A DNA stretch of 64,000 nt from Flavobacteriales bacterium (GTDB lineage: Bacteria > Bacteroidota > Bacteroidia > Flavobacteriales_G > JALEGO01): positions 1-64,000 of the forward strand of contig JAHDEG010000006.1 of NCBI GenBank assembly GCA_020628935.1, in the 5' to 3' direction. Positions 41,678 through 52,185 of the stretch are shown here, in pieces. Within the stretch, counting starts at the first letter, position 1. Every line of letters starts with the position of its first letter. The notes under the pieces are model-generated. The model did not search any database. It had not been told where the DNA came from and saw only the letters and a list, made by a program, of their open reading frames with translations. The position numbers were made by a program, and so were the translations under genes.

Positions 41678-42697
41678 ATGGTAGACATTTCAGCTTTAGA
41701 GTTATCAAATATTATTAATGGTGAAGTACAAGGTGATCCTAATGTTAGAGTAAATACCCTGAGTAAAATAGAAAATGGTAAGAATGGATCATTATCTTTT
41801 TTATCCGATTTAAAATATATCTCTTTTTATAAGGATTGTAACGCATCAATCGTAATTCTAAACAAAAGCTTTAAAAATTTTATTGAAGAAAAAAAATCGT
41901 CTACTTTAATTTGGGTTGATGATGCTAGAACTTGCTTTGCAGCTATACTGAAGTTTTACGCAGAATCTAAACAAATAAAAAAAACAGGCATTCATCAAAA
42001 TTCAGTTATTTCTAAATCTTGTGACATATCTAATGGGGTTTATATTGCTGCTAATGTTGTCATTGGAGAAAACTCAAAAATTGGCGACAACTCAAAAGTA
42101 TTCGAAAATGTAGTTATAGGAGATAATGTAACTATCGGATCAAATACAATTATAAAAGCTGGTGTTTGTATATATGATGATTCAATAATAGGTAATAATT
42201 GCACTATTCACTCAGGAGCAGTTATAGGATCTGATGGTTTTGGATTCGCACCTAATCAAGAGAATAAATATGATAAAGTTTATCATATTGGAAATACTAT
42301 TTTGGAAGACCATGTTGAAATAGGAGCAAATACTACCATTGATAGAGGTACTTTAGGTTCTACCGTTATAAAAAAAGGTGTAAAGCTAGATAATCTTATT
42401 CAAATTGCTCATAATGTAGAAATAGGAGAAAACACTGTAATTGCTGCTCAAACTGGCATAGCCGGCTCAACTAAAATTGGCGCAAATTGCATGATTGGAG
42501 GGCAAGTGGGTATTGTTGGTCACATTGAAATTGCCAATGAAGTTAAAATAGCTGCTCAATCGGGTATTTCTCAGAGTATTAAAAAAGTTGGATCAATTGT
42601 ACAGGGTTCGCCTGCATTTAATATCATGGACTACAAAAAATCCTATGTTCTATTTAAAAACTTACCCTCTATAAAAAGGAAAGTTGACTCATTATAG
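41678..42697 (+). CDS. lpxD: UDP-3-O-(3-hydroxyacyl)glucosamine N-acyltransferase
   Basis: Hexapeptide repeats; [53 protein letters not shown]. Confidence 0.96.
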   Translation: MVDISALELSNIINGEVQGDPNVRVNTLSKIENGKNGSLSFLSDLKYISFYKDCNASIVILNKSFKNFIEEKKSSTLIWVDDARTCFAAILKFYAESKQIKKTGIHQNSVISKSCDISNGVYIAANVVIGENSKIGDNSKVFENVVIGDNVTIGSNTIIKAGVCIYDDSIIGNNCTIHSGAVIGSDGFGFAPNQENKYDKVYHIGNTILEDHVEIGANTTIDRGTLGSTVIKKGVKLDNLIQIAHNVEIGENTVIAAQTGIAGSTKIGANCMIGGQVGIVGHIEIANEVKIAAQSGISQSIKKVGSIVQGSPAFNIMDYKKSYVLFKNLPSIKRKVDSL

Positions 42698-42715
42698 AAT
42701 ACGAATAAAAGACGT

Positions 42716-44101
42716 ATGATAGAATATCAAAAAACAATAAAACAAGAATTCTCAGTTCACGGAAGAGGGCTACATACCGGTAAGGAAGTAACAATCACTG
42801 TAAAACCGGCTCCTGAAAATCATGGTTACAAATTTAAAAGGATTGATTTAGATAGTCAACCCATTATTAAAGCTGATGCTGACCTTGTCGTAAGCACTGA
42901 AAGAGGCACTACACTCGAATACAATAAAGCCAGAGTGTATACAACCGAACACTTACTAGCTGCATTGTACGGAAGTGAAATTGACAACGCTCTAATTGAG
43001 TTAGATGCTCCCGAACTCCCTATCATGGACGGTAGTTCAAAGGCTTTTGTCGAAAAAATAACTGAGGTAGGCATTCAAGAACAAAAAGACGTTAAAAAGT
43101 TTTTATACCTCCAAGAAAATATAAAATACGAAGATCCTAAAAAGCAGGCCGAAATACTTGCAGTACCCGATAACGAAATGAGGGTAACCGTAATGGTAGA
43201 TTATAACTCGCCATTACTTGGAACTCAGCATGCTTCAATGTATAATTTAAGGGAGTTTGCTTCTCAAATTAGTAATTCACGGACGTTTGTTTTTTTACGG
43301 GAAGTAGAATTTCTATTAAAACAAGGTTTAATCAAAGGTGGCGATGTAGATAGTGCCTTGGTTATGGTGGATCAAGAGGTCTCTAAAGAAAAACTTAGTG
43401 AATTAAGAACATTATTTAATAAGCCAAACATTGACGTTCAGGGTATTGGTATGTTAAATAATGTAACTCTTAGGCATGAAAATGAGCCTGCTAGACATAA
43501 ACTGCTAGATATTGTTGGAGATTTAGCTTTAGTAGGTGCTCCAATTAAAGGTCATGTTTTAGCAGCACGACCAGGGCACAAAACTAACGTTGAATTTGCA
43601 AGAATGCTTAAAAGAATTTTTGTTGGTCAAAAAAATTCAGCACCTGTATTTGACTTAAACAACACTGTTAAAGACATCAACCAAATAAAAGCCCTTTTAC
43701 CTCACAGGCATCCATTTTTATTAATCGATAAAATCATTGAGCTTGGAGACGAGCACATTGTTGGAGTGAAAAACGTAAGCTACACAGAATCTTTTTTTCA
43801 AGGGCATTTTCCTGAAAACCCAGTAATGCCGGGGGTTCTTATAATTGAAGCAATGGCACAAACAGGCGGTATTTTAATTTTACAACAGGTACCGGATCCA
43901 GAAAACTACCTAACATATTTCATGAAAATTGATAAGGTAAAATTTAAACAAAAAGTAGTACCGGGCGATACCTTAGTTATGAGATTAGAGCTTTTAACAC
44001 CAATTAGGCATAGTATTGTAAATATGAAAGCTAGTGCTTACGTAGGTAAAACTCTTGTAGCAGAAGGCGAGCTAATGGCTCAAGTATCCAAAGTGAAGTA
44101 A
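42716..44101 (+). CDS. lpxC-fabZ: Bifunctional LpxC deacetylase / FabZ dehydratase
   Basis: LpxC: FSVHGRGLHTGKEVTI, TTEHLLAALYGSEIDNALIELDAPELPIMDGSS; FabZ: LLPHRHPFLLIDKI, GHFPENPVMPGVLIIEAMAQTGG. Confidence 0.97.
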   Translation: MIEYQKTIKQEFSVHGRGLHTGKEVTITVKPAPENHGYKFKRIDLDSQPIIKADADLVVSTERGTTLEYNKARVYTTEHLLAALYGSEIDNALIELDAPELPIMDGSSKAFVEKITEVGIQEQKDVKKFLYLQENIKYEDPKKQAEILAVPDNEMRVTVMVDYNSPLLGTQHASMYNLREFASQISNSRTFVFLREVEFLLKQGLIKGGDVDSALVMVDQEVSKEKLSELRTLFNKPNIDVQGIGMLNNVTLRHENEPARHKLLDIVGDLALVGAPIKGHVLAARPGHKTNVEFARMLKRIFVGQKNSAPVFDLNNTVKDINQIKALLPHRHPFLLIDKIIELGDEHIVGVKNVSYTESFFQGHFPENPVMPGVLIIEAMAQTGGILILQQVPDPENYLTYFMKIDKVKFKQKVVPGDTLVMRLELLTPIRHSIVNMKASAYVGKTLVAEGELMAQVSKVK

Positions 44102-44102
44102 T

Positions 44103-44876
44103 ATGATTAGCAATAAAGCAGAAATTGAGGAGGGAGCAACCATTGGTAAAAATGTTACTATTGGAGCATTTACTTATATAGCAGCCGATGTCATAATTGG
44201 TGATGGAACTTGGGTAGGATCAAATGCAAACATATTAGATGGAGCAAGAATTGGCAAAGACTGTAAAATATTTCCGGGAGCAGTAATTTCTGCAATACCT
44301 CAAGACTTAAAGTTTGAAGGAGAAAAAACAACTGTTAAAATTGGGGATAATACAACCATTAGAGAGTGTGTTACCATTAACAGAGGTACAAAAGATAGAT
44401 TCTCAACAGAAGTCGGCTCAAACTGCTTAATTATGGCTTATGTTCATATTGCTCATGATTGTTTCGTAGGTGATTATTGCATTTTAGCAAATTGTGTAAA
44501 TTTAGCTGGGCACGTTACCATTGAAGATCATAGTATACTAGAAGGCTTGGTTGCTGTTCAGCAGTTTGTTAAGATTGGTTCTCACTCATTTGTAACTGGC
44601 GCTTCACTAGTTAGAAAAAATATACCTCCATTTGTAAAGGCCGGAAGAGAGCCCGTTCAGTACCTAGGTGTAAATAGTGTTGGCTTAAAGCGTAGAGGTT
44701 TTAATAACGATATCATAAGGCAAATCGAAGATCTTTATAGAATCATTTATGTTAAGCATAACAATGTCTCAAAATCTGTCACTATTGCCGAAAGTGAAAT
44801 ACCATTTAGTGAAGAGAAACTACATATCCTGAATTTTATTAAAGATTCAGAAAAGGGTATTATGAAAGGTGCTTAA
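44103..44876 (+). CDS. lpxA: UDP-N-acetylglucosamine acyltransferase
   Basis: Hexapeptide repeats; AVISAIPQDLKFEGEKTTVKIGDNTTIRECVTINRGT. Confidence 0.96.
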   Translation: MISNKAEIEEGATIGKNVTIGAFTYIAADVIIGDGTWVGSNANILDGARIGKDCKIFPGAVISAIPQDLKFEGEKTTVKIGDNTTIRECVTINRGTKDRFSTEVGSNCLIMAYVHIAHDCFVGDYCILANCVNLAGHVTIEDHSILEGLVAVQQFVKIGSHSFVTGASLVRKNIPPFVKAGREPVQYLGVNSVGLKRRGFNNDIIRQIEDLYRIIYVKHNNVSKSVTIAESEIPFSEEKLHILNFIKDSEKGIMKGA

Positions 44877-44896
44877 TATATAATTGATATTTCATT

Positions 44897-45700
44897 ATGA
44901 TAGATTCTTTAGCATTTATAAGCTGGACAGTAGACCCTCAAATCATCAAACTAGGACCGCTACAATTAAGGTGGTATGGTTTATTATTCGCATTGGGCTT
45001 TGTAATAGGCAATGCAATTACTAAAAAGATTTTTGCCCATGAAAATGTTTCAGAATCTTGGTTAGATAGTCTTAATATTTATATGTTGTTTGGTACTATT
45101 CTAGGTGCCAGGCTAGGTCACGTTTTTTTTTATGAATGGGGTTATTATTCACAACATTTATCTGAAATACCTAAAGTTTGGGAAGGAGGATTGGCTAGTC
45201 ACGGTGCGGCTATAGGAATAATTATTTCTCTAATTATTTATTCTAAAAAAATAACGAAAAAAAGTGTTTTTTGGATTTTAGACATAATAGTAATATCGGT
45301 TGCTTTAGCAGCTTGTTTTATTAGATTAGGTAACCTTATGAACCACGAGATTATCGGTAATGTAACAGATGTGCCATGGGCATTCATCTTTCATAGAGTT
45401 GATCTACTTCCAAGACACCCTACTCAGTTATACGAATCAATATTTTATTTATTTATCTTCTTAATTCTTTTTTGGAGTTACTGGAAAAGAAAAGCTATAA
45501 ATTCTCCGGGGCTACTTTTTGGAATGTTTCTGTTTTTATTGTTTACCTGGCGGCTTTTTATTGAGAGTTTTAAGGAAAATCAAGTAGCTTTTGAAAACGA
45601 ATTAACTTTGAATATGGGGCAATTATTAAGCATTCCCTTACTTCTTATTGGTCTATACTTCATTTTCAGAAACAGCAACTACAAGCAGTTGTTAAAGTAG
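44897..45700 (+). CDS. lgt: Prolipoprotein diacylglyceryl transferase
   Basis: LQLRWYGLLFALGFVIG, GARLGHVFFYEWGYY, WEGGLASHGAAIG, RLGNLMNHEIIG, RHPTQLYES. Confidence 0.95.
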   Translation: MIDSLAFISWTVDPQIIKLGPLQLRWYGLLFALGFVIGNAITKKIFAHENVSESWLDSLNIYMLFGTILGARLGHVFFYEWGYYSQHLSEIPKVWEGGLASHGAAIGIIISLIIYSKKITKKSVFWILDIIVISVALAACFIRLGNLMNHEIIGNVTDVPWAFIFHRVDLLPRHPTQLYESIFYLFIFLILFWSYWKRKAINSPGLLFGMFLFLLFTWRLFIESFKENQVAFENELTLNMGQLLSIPLLLIGLYFIFRNSNYKQLLK

Positions 45701-45852
45701 TATATAGCCTTAAATTCAAGCTGTATCTAGTTTCTACTTCTCTTGGTCTCTTAATCCATACAAAAACATCTCAGCGCACTTGTGCCACCTTCAGAGCGTT
45801 TATCAACTCCATATATTATATAATGTAAATGAAGGCACACACTAAAATAAAA

Positions 45853-45883
45853 AAACCGCCAGTCATTGAGAATGATTGGCGGT
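45853..45883 (-). terminator. Terminator of the act-cox operon
   Basis: ACCGCCAGTCATTGAGAATGATTGGCGGT hairpin with minus-strand U tract. Confidence 0.88.
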
Positions 45884-45905
45884 CAAAGTTTATAAATAGT
45901 AGAGA

Positions 45906-47714
45906 TTAGTGGCCATAACCAGCTCCTTCATCAACTTCTCCCTCAGCAAGCGGAACTGTCTGAGGTATAAAATCTTCATCAGCACCTGGCTTACTGTAAT
46001 CATATGGCCATCTGTGAACTGTTGGAAGTGCACCATGCCAGTTACCGTGAATATGTTCTACCGGAGTTGTCCATTCTAAGGTGTTAGACTTCCAAGGGTT
46101 TTGCGGGGCTCTCTGTCCTTTAAAAATGCTAAATAAAAAGTTAAATACAAATAATAACTGAGCTACTGCCCCTAATATTGCAAACCATGTTACAAGCTGG
46201 TTTAGTTCAAGCATATCATCAAACATTGGGAAAGCTGTATTTTCATAATATCGTCTTGGTATACCTGCTAAACCAATAAAATGCTGAGGTAGAAAAACTC
46301 CAAATGCACTAATGAAGGTTAACCAAAAATGAACATAACCTAATTTATTATTCATCATTTTACAATACATCTTAGGAAACCAATGGTAAATACCTGCAAA
46401 CATTGCTAGTACAGCAGACATTCCCATAACGATATGAAAGTGAGCTACCACAAAATATGTATCATGCAAATTAATGTCCAAAGCGGAATCTGCCAAGATT
46501 ATTCCTGTCACCCCACCAGTAACGAATGTAGAGACAGTACCTATAGCAAATAACATTGCTGGTGTAAAAATAATCCTTCCTTTATATAGTGTTGTTAAAT
46601 AATTGAATGCTTTTACAGCAGATGGAATTGCTATAAGTAAAGTTGTAAATGTAAATACGGCTCCTAAGAATGGGTTCATCCCTGTGATAAACATATGGTG
46701 TCCCCAAACAATAAATGATAGAAAACCGATTGCTAGTATAGATACAATCATGGCTCTGTAACCAAAAATTGGTTTACGAGAATTAGTAGCAATTACTTCA
46801 GAACTAATACCTAATGCAGGTAATAATACAATGTACACCTCTGGGTGTCCCAGAAACCAAAATAAATGTTGAAATAAAACTGGACTACCTCCTGAAACAT
46901 CTAATAACTGGCCTTGAACCATTATATCTGATAGATAAAAACTTGTACCAAAGCTTCTATCAAAAACTAGAAGCAAAGCAGCTGCCAATAATACTGGAAA
47001 TGATAATACACCTAATATAGCTGTAACTAGAATTGCCCATATAGTAAGAGGCATTCTAGTCATTTTCATTCCTTTAGTTCTTAAGTTTATTATAGTTACA
47101 ATATAGTTTAATCCTCCAATTAAAGAGGACGCGATAAAGATTGTCATACTAACCAACCAAAGTGTCATCCCAGTTCCTGAACCAGGAATTGTCTCAGGAA
47201 TGGCACTCAGTGGCGGATAAATTGTCCATCCTGCAGAGGCAGGACCACCTTCAACGAAAATAGAAGCTATCATTATTACTGATGCAAGAAAGAAAAACCA
47301 ATAAGATAACATGTTCATAAAACCTGAAGCCATGTCTCTTGCTCCAATTTGAAGTGGAATTAACAAATTTGCAAAAGTTCCACTCAATCCACCTGTTAAG
47401 ACAAAAAATACCATTATAGTGCCGTGCATTGTCACTAAAGCCAAATATTTATCAGGACTCAATATACCATCTGGAGCCCAAACATCTCCTAAAATCCATT
47501 TTAAAATAGCAAATGACTCTCCTTGCCAACCAAGTTGTAACCTAAATAGAGTAGACATTCCCATACCTACCAAAGCCATCACAAGTCCTGTTACCAAGAA
47601 CTGCTTTGAGATCATCTTATGATCTTGACTAAACACATACTTAGTTAAGAAACCTTCTTTATGCGGTATATGAATGTGCGCATTACCCTCGTTTGCTGTT
47701 GCTGCTACTCCCAT
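45906..47714 (-). CDS. coxA: Cytochrome c oxidase subunit I
   Basis: FWFLGHPEVYIVLLPALGISSEVIATNSRKPIFGY, WGHHMFITGM, HDTYFVVAHFHIVMGMSAV. Confidence 0.97.
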   Translation of the reverse strand: MGVAATANEGNAHIHIPHKEGFLTKYVFSQDHKMISKQFLVTGLVMALVGMGMSTLFRLQLGWQGESFAILKWILGDVWAPDGILSPDKYLALVTMHGTIMVFFVLTGGLSGTFANLLIPLQIGARDMASGFMNMLSYWFFFLASVIMIASIFVEGGPASAGWTIYPPLSAIPETIPGSGTGMTLWLVSMTIFIASSLIGGLNYIVTIINLRTKGMKMTRMPLTIWAILVTAILGVLSFPVLLAAALLLVFDRSFGTSFYLSDIMVQGQLLDVSGGSPVLFQHLFWFLGHPEVYIVLLPALGISSEVIATNSRKPIFGYRAMIVSILAIGFLSFIVWGHHMFITGMNPFLGAVFTFTTLLIAIPSAVKAFNYLTTLYKGRIIFTPAMLFAIGTVSTFVTGGVTGIILADSALDINLHDTYFVVAHFHIVMGMSAVLAMFAGIYHWFPKMYCKMMNNKLGYVHFWLTFISAFGVFLPQHFIGLAGIPRRYYENTAFPMFDDMLELNQLVTWFAILGAVAQLLFVFNFLFSIFKGQRAPQNPWKSNTLEWTTPVEHIHGNWHGALPTVHRWPYDYSKPGADEDFIPQTVPLAEGEVDEGAGYGH

Positions 47715-47716
47715 TT

Positions 47717-48847
47717 TTAGTTTATTTCTAAGTTCTCTGCTAGTTTATTATCTACCTTTTTTGATTTGGTTGTTAAACCTTCTGAATCTCCAAATGTTTT
47801 TTTGCTGCTCAACCATTTATCAAAATCTTCCTGCGACTCTACAACTATTTTCATTTGCATATTGTAATGACTCGCACCGCAGATCTTATTACATAGTAAT
47901 ATGTAATCGAATTCAACTTGATCTTCGCCCTTCTCAGAACGTATCAAATTAATTTTCTCATACTTTCTCATCACCTTCGGGTCTTGTCTCATCTCGTTAG
48001 TAGTAATTGTAGGTACAAAAGTAAACTGAGTGTTCATTCCTGGCACTGCATTCATTTGAGCTCTGAAATGAGGCATGTAAGCAGAATGTATTACATCTTG
48101 TGATCTAATCTTGAATTTTACAGGAACATTAACCGGCAAATGAAACTCGCTTTTTACAATAATATCGTCTAGAGAATTAGGGTCGTTCTTCATAACGCCC
48201 GTTTGATTTGATCCTTCAATATATCTTACATTAGCCATTCCTAATTCACCATCTGCACCTGCGTACCTGGCATGCCAATCGAACTGGCGAGCATAAAGTT
48301 CAATAACAACTGGCTCTACTACTGAGCCATCAGCAGCCAGTACCTCTTTATCAGCATCCATAACATTATTCCAAATAGTTAGTCCGAAAATAATTATAAA
48401 GGCCAAAAATATAGATGGAATAATAGTCCAGAATAACTCAAGTTTATTATTGTGAGGAAAAAACTCTGCGGTTTCTCTTTTTTCTCTAACATATTTGAAA
48501 GCAAAGAAGAATAGCAACGTATTGATAACTACAAAAACGATATTTACAACTACCAAGTTTATATTCATTAAAGCATCAATGCTATAAATACTACCTTCTT
48601 TAAAACCGTGGGCACTTGCAGCCTTAGGTAAGAGTGCATCAGAATATTCAAAAATCAAGTATATATAGCCCGCATACAGCGCAATCATAAATACAATGAA
48701 AAGAATCGCGTTCCAACTGTTTTCAGAGGCAGATACATTTTCTTCTCTCTCACCTCTTAACTCTTTGGAAGCTTGGTACACCATTGCTAATCTAACCAAT
48801 GCTGCTACACCCAAAAAAATTACTGCATATATTAAAAATGTGATCAT
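47717..48847 (-). CDS. coxB: Cytochrome c oxidase subunit II (CuA, no fused heme c)
   Basis: KLELFWTIIPSIFLAFIIIFGLTIW; ARQFDWHARYAG; CuA motif CNKICGASHYNMQM. Confidence 0.95.
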   Translation of the reverse strand: MITFLIYAVIFLGVAALVRLAMVYQASKELRGEREENVSASENSWNAILFIVFMIALYAGYIYLIFEYSDALLPKAASAHGFKEGSIYSIDALMNINLVVVNIVFVVINTLLFFFAFKYVREKRETAEFFPHNNKLELFWTIIPSIFLAFIIIFGLTIWNNVMDADKEVLAADGSVVEPVVIELYARQFDWHARYAGADGELGMANVRYIEGSNQTGVMKNDPNSLDDIIVKSEFHLPVNVPVKFKIRSQDVIHSAYMPHFRAQMNAVPGMNTQFTFVPTITTNEMRQDPKVMRKYEKINLIRSEKGEDQVEFDYILLCNKICGASHYNMQMKIVVESQEDFDKWLSSKKTFGDSEGLTTKSKKVDNKLAENLEIN

Positions 48848-48866
48848 ATTTTTTATTATTTAGTAC

Positions 48867-50240
48867 TTAAAGATGAAAATTAATACTCTCATCTAAATAA
48901 GGATTATTTTTTACAACTAAGTTTGCCTTACTAAGCGATCTGAAAACAAAGAACATAAAAACCCCTAAAAACCCTAACATCAATCCGATTTCTTGAAAAC
49001 CGAATTCAAAGCCTGATTTTGCAACGGCTGGAGTTATCAGTAAATAAGCATCCATCCAATGGCCTAAAAATATAAATATTCCTACAAAAGTTAACCAAAA
49101 CGGACTACGTTTATTTGCACTGTCCATAAGTAACAAAGTTGGAAAAATAAAGTTTACCAAAAACATACCAATAAATAACGATTTATACTCTCCAAATAAT
49201 CTTGGTATGTAATATGTCACCTCCTCAGGGATGTTCGCATACCAAATAAGCATGAATTGAGAAAACCACAGATAGCTCCACAAAATACTAATAGCAAACA
49301 TCCATTTTCCTAAATCTTGGATATGGCTAGAATTAACATATGGCATGTGACCGTTTCTTTTTAAATAAAGCACTATAAGAATCATTGCGGTTAGGCAAGA
49401 TATCCAAATACCTGAGAAGATATACCACCCAAATAGTGTACTAAACCAATGTGTATCTATTGACATTATCCATAGCCAACTAAGTACTACAGAAGAGTAA
49501 CCAAAAATGACTAAAAATCCAGCTGCAGAAGCGAAATTACTCATGTGCAGTTTAGTTCCTGCTTCTTTGTCTTCTTGTAAGGAGCGAGTCCTAAACATTC
49601 TCTGGAAGAATATATACAACCCTACAAAGAAAATGCTAAAGCCCCAAAAAACATATTGATTAAGAAATGGCTTTTTGCCAGCTATCAATCTATCATAATG
49701 CTCAGATGTAGGATCCATTACATCTGGATCCATCCAGTGGTAAATATGGTTCCAGTGCAAGCTAGCTGCTATAAATACAATTGCAAGTGGAATTGCACCC
49801 GGAATAATATAAGATGATATAGCCTCCATAATTCGTTTCAAAACCGTAGACCAACCTGCTTCAGCAGCATACTGAATAGACATGAAAAACAAGGCCGCAA
49901 TAGCTATACCAAAAAAGAAAAACGAGTTAATTAAAAGATTAGTCCATAATCTTGTTGATCCATCATGATGTGTTGATTCGCTTACTTCATGAGCAACGTG
50001 TGATCCGTGGCTTTCAGTGTGAGCAACACGTGGATCACTACTTTCATGATTTGCTGAAAGTTCTGTTTTAGACTGATGAGCATCATTTTCACCATGATTA
50101 TCAGACATTGCTCCGAATACTAAGGCAACTAATGAAATAACACCAATAGCCATTAGAATAAACGTAAATGTTTTTAATTTTCCACCAAAAACAAATTTAT
50201 CTTCTAAATTCATTACGGTTGTTGTGTGAGAATCTCCCAT
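48867..50240 (-). CDS. actF: Alternative complex III subunit ActF
   Basis: Position in the act operon; about 10 TM helices; quinol:cytochrome c oxidoreductase-like sequence; His-rich loop after first TM. Confidence 0.87.
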   Translation of the reverse strand: MGDSHTTTVMNLEDKFVFGGKLKTFTFILMAIGVISLVALVFGAMSDNHGENDAHQSKTELSANHESSDPRVAHTESHGSHVAHEVSESTHHDGSTRLWTNLLINSFFFFGIAIAALFFMSIQYAAEAGWSTVLKRIMEAISSYIIPGAIPLAIVFIAASLHWNHIYHWMDPDVMDPTSEHYDRLIAGKKPFLNQYVFWGFSIFFVGLYIFFQRMFRTRSLQEDKEAGTKLHMSNFASAAGFLVIFGYSSVVLSWLWIMSIDTHWFSTLFGWYIFSGIWISCLTAMILIVLYLKRNGHMPYVNSSHIQDLGKWMFAISILWSYLWFSQFMLIWYANIPEEVTYYIPRLFGEYKSLFIGMFLVNFIFPTLLLMDSANKRSPFWLTFVGIFIFLGHWMDAYLLITPAVAKSGFEFGFQEIGLMLGFLGVFMFFVFRSLSKANLVVKNNPYLDESINFHL

Positions 50241-50258
50241 TGTAATTATTATCTCTAA

Positions 50259-51299
50259 TTAATAAACTATTCTAAATTCAACCCTACGATTCTTAGCTCG
50301 ACCATCCTTTGAATCATTACTTGCCAAAGGTTTTGTTGAACCATATCCATGAGCGCTTACGTGATCACTATTAATGCCGTGAGAGGTTAAATAATCCATC
50401 ACTGCATTTGCTCTAGATTTTGACAACTCCATGTTTTTATCAAAATCACCTTTATTATCTGTATGTCCATTTACTAATAAAACATAATTTGGATATTTTA
50501 AAAGCACTTCTTTAACTTTAACCAAAACATCGTATGAGCTTTTTTTAATTTTAGACGATCCGGTAGCAAAGTTTACACCCTTAATCGCTTCTTCCATTAC
50601 TTGCGCAACTTCAGCTTCAACTTCAGGACATCCGAAGTAATCAGGTGATCCGGGGGTTTCGGGGCATTGATCTATATTATCTTCTACACCATCACCATCA
50701 GAGTCATTACTTTTAGTCCCATCACACGGCTTTTCTTTGCCTTGTAATTTTTGAACATAATGAACGAGTTTCCATCTGTCTTCTTTTGATATTTGTGATG
50801 CATGTGAACCCATCATACCTTTTCCATAATGAATACTGTGAAATATTTTTCCTTCAGGAAGATCTTTTAACTGAGCACTGTTGTATGCTGGTGGTGGACC
50901 TGGCCAGTTTTTGCTTTTAACAACCATACCGTCACCCTCTCCTGCTCCACCATGACAGTGAACACAAAATTTGGAATACAAAAGCTGAGCCTCTTCAATA
51001 ACAACAGGAGTGCAGGGTATTGGGTTTCGCAACTCGGCACCTGCAGATTCATAACCTTCAGCCGTATTATCATAAGGATAAACATCAAAACCACGAGGTA
51101 TGCTGTTTTTAACAGGCTTCAATGCAGAGAATCCTCCATTTCTAAGTGAATCCTCTTGATACGTCTCAATCGCATCGGTTCTGTACATATCTGGCATGTA
51201 CTCTACACCCGGACTTTGGGGATCTGATTTACACGACTGGAAAACAGTCGAGCAAATTAACATTACTAATATAAATAAATACTGATTTTTCATTCTCAT
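50259..51299 (-). CDS. actE: ActE-type mono-heme cytochrome c lipoprotein fused to a C-terminal TSP3 + OmpA-like domain
   Basis: Signal/lipobox-like VFQSCKS; heme motif CVHCH; DSDGDGVEDNIDQCPETPGSPDYFGCPE; OmpA motif VNGHTDNKGDFDKNMELSKSRANAVMDYL...GYGSTKPLASNDSKDGRAKNRRVEFRI. Confidence 0.92.
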   Translation of the reverse strand: MRMKNQYLFILVMLICSTVFQSCKSDPQSPGVEYMPDMYRTDAIETYQEDSLRNGGFSALKPVKNSIPRGFDVYPYDNTAEGYESAGAELRNPIPCTPVVIEEAQLLYSKFCVHCHGGAGEGDGMVVKSKNWPGPPPAYNSAQLKDLPEGKIFHSIHYGKGMMGSHASQISKEDRWKLVHYVQKLQGKEKPCDGTKSNDSDGDGVEDNIDQCPETPGSPDYFGCPEVEAEVAQVMEEAIKGVNFATGSSKIKKSSYDVLVKVKEVLLKYPNYVLLVNGHTDNKGDFDKNMELSKSRANAVMDYLTSHGINSDHVSAHGYGSTKPLASNDSKDGRAKNRRVEFRIVY

Positions 51300-51304
51300 T
51301 ATAT

Positions 51305-52177
51305 TTAAAGCTTACCTCCCTTATGTTCGTCTTGCCATTTGTTTAACTCATCCCACTTATTCTCAAAAGCCAACGCTGCTTGCTGTGGCCAACTTGCAGG
51401 GTCATGAACTCTGTAGCGTGGTCCGGCAGCAGTTAGTATTACTAAAATATCAGATGACTTAGACTCAGAAAGTTGTTTAAATGTAAATATGCCAGCGCCA
51501 TACAGTAATTCTTGTATTTTTGGCCCAATACCCTCAATTTTAACCAAAGCATCTTTTACAGTAGGTTCAGTGATTGCCGGAATAATAACGTTAGCAGGTT
51601 GTACATTAGAACTTGAAAAATTGTTTAGATTTAAGTGAGTTGGTTCCTCTCCAAGGTTTTTTTCAAAAATTTCAAAGGCACCAGTTGTTTTGAAAAGATC
51701 AATAATCTGGTTTTTAGTAAAGTTTTGATTGTAAATAGGATCAATCTCCATTGCAAAACAGTCATCGGTAGTTCTTGGGTCTGGATTTCTGGCTACGGCC
51801 CCAGGAAAAGTCCAATTTCTGATAAAATAAGTTATTGCCATGCCATGTGCAGCACACAATACTGTAAACTCAAATGCAATTGGAATGTAAGCAGGAAGGC
51901 CTTCAATTAAACTAAAGTTTGGCTTACCTCCAATGATCATTGGCCAATCAATTCCCATTACCCACCACATGAACGAGATACCAATAATTAAACCTGATAA
52001 TCCAAATATAAAGGCACAAATTGCTAACCTAGTCCATGCGATTCCTACAATTTTTTCTATTCCGTGAATAGGAAAAGGTGAGTAAACGTCCGAAACTTTC
52101 AAGCCACTATCAACTGCCTGTTTAGCAGCTAAGCTAACAACTTCGTCATCATTATATAAACCGTAAATTTTCTTCAT
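51305..52177 (-). CDS. actD: Alternative complex III subunit ActD (DUF3341-like) with C-terminal HhH domain
   Basis: MKKIYGLYNDDEVVSLAAKQAVDSGLKVSDVYSPFPIHGIEK plus two TM helices; C-terminal LVKIEGIGPKIQELLYGAGIFTFKQLS...WDELNKWQDEHKGGKL. Confidence 0.92.
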   Translation of the reverse strand: MKKIYGLYNDDEVVSLAAKQAVDSGLKVSDVYSPFPIHGIEKIVGIAWTRLAICAFIFGLSGLIIGISFMWWVMGIDWPMIIGGKPNFSLIEGLPAYIPIAFEFTVLCAAHGMAITYFIRNWTFPGAVARNPDPRTTDDCFAMEIDPIYNQNFTKNQIIDLFKTTGAFEIFEKNLGEEPTHLNLNNFSSSNVQPANVIIPAITEPTVKDALVKIEGIGPKIQELLYGAGIFTFKQLSESKSSDILVILTAAGPRYRVHDPASWPQQAALAFENKWDELNKWQDEHKGGKL

Positions 52178-52185
52178 AATACTAA

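Noticed and set aside
45701-45850. 150-bp intergenic stretch between lgt and the cox terminator examined for an ncRNA
   Set aside because: No convincing long stem or conserved motif visible by eye.
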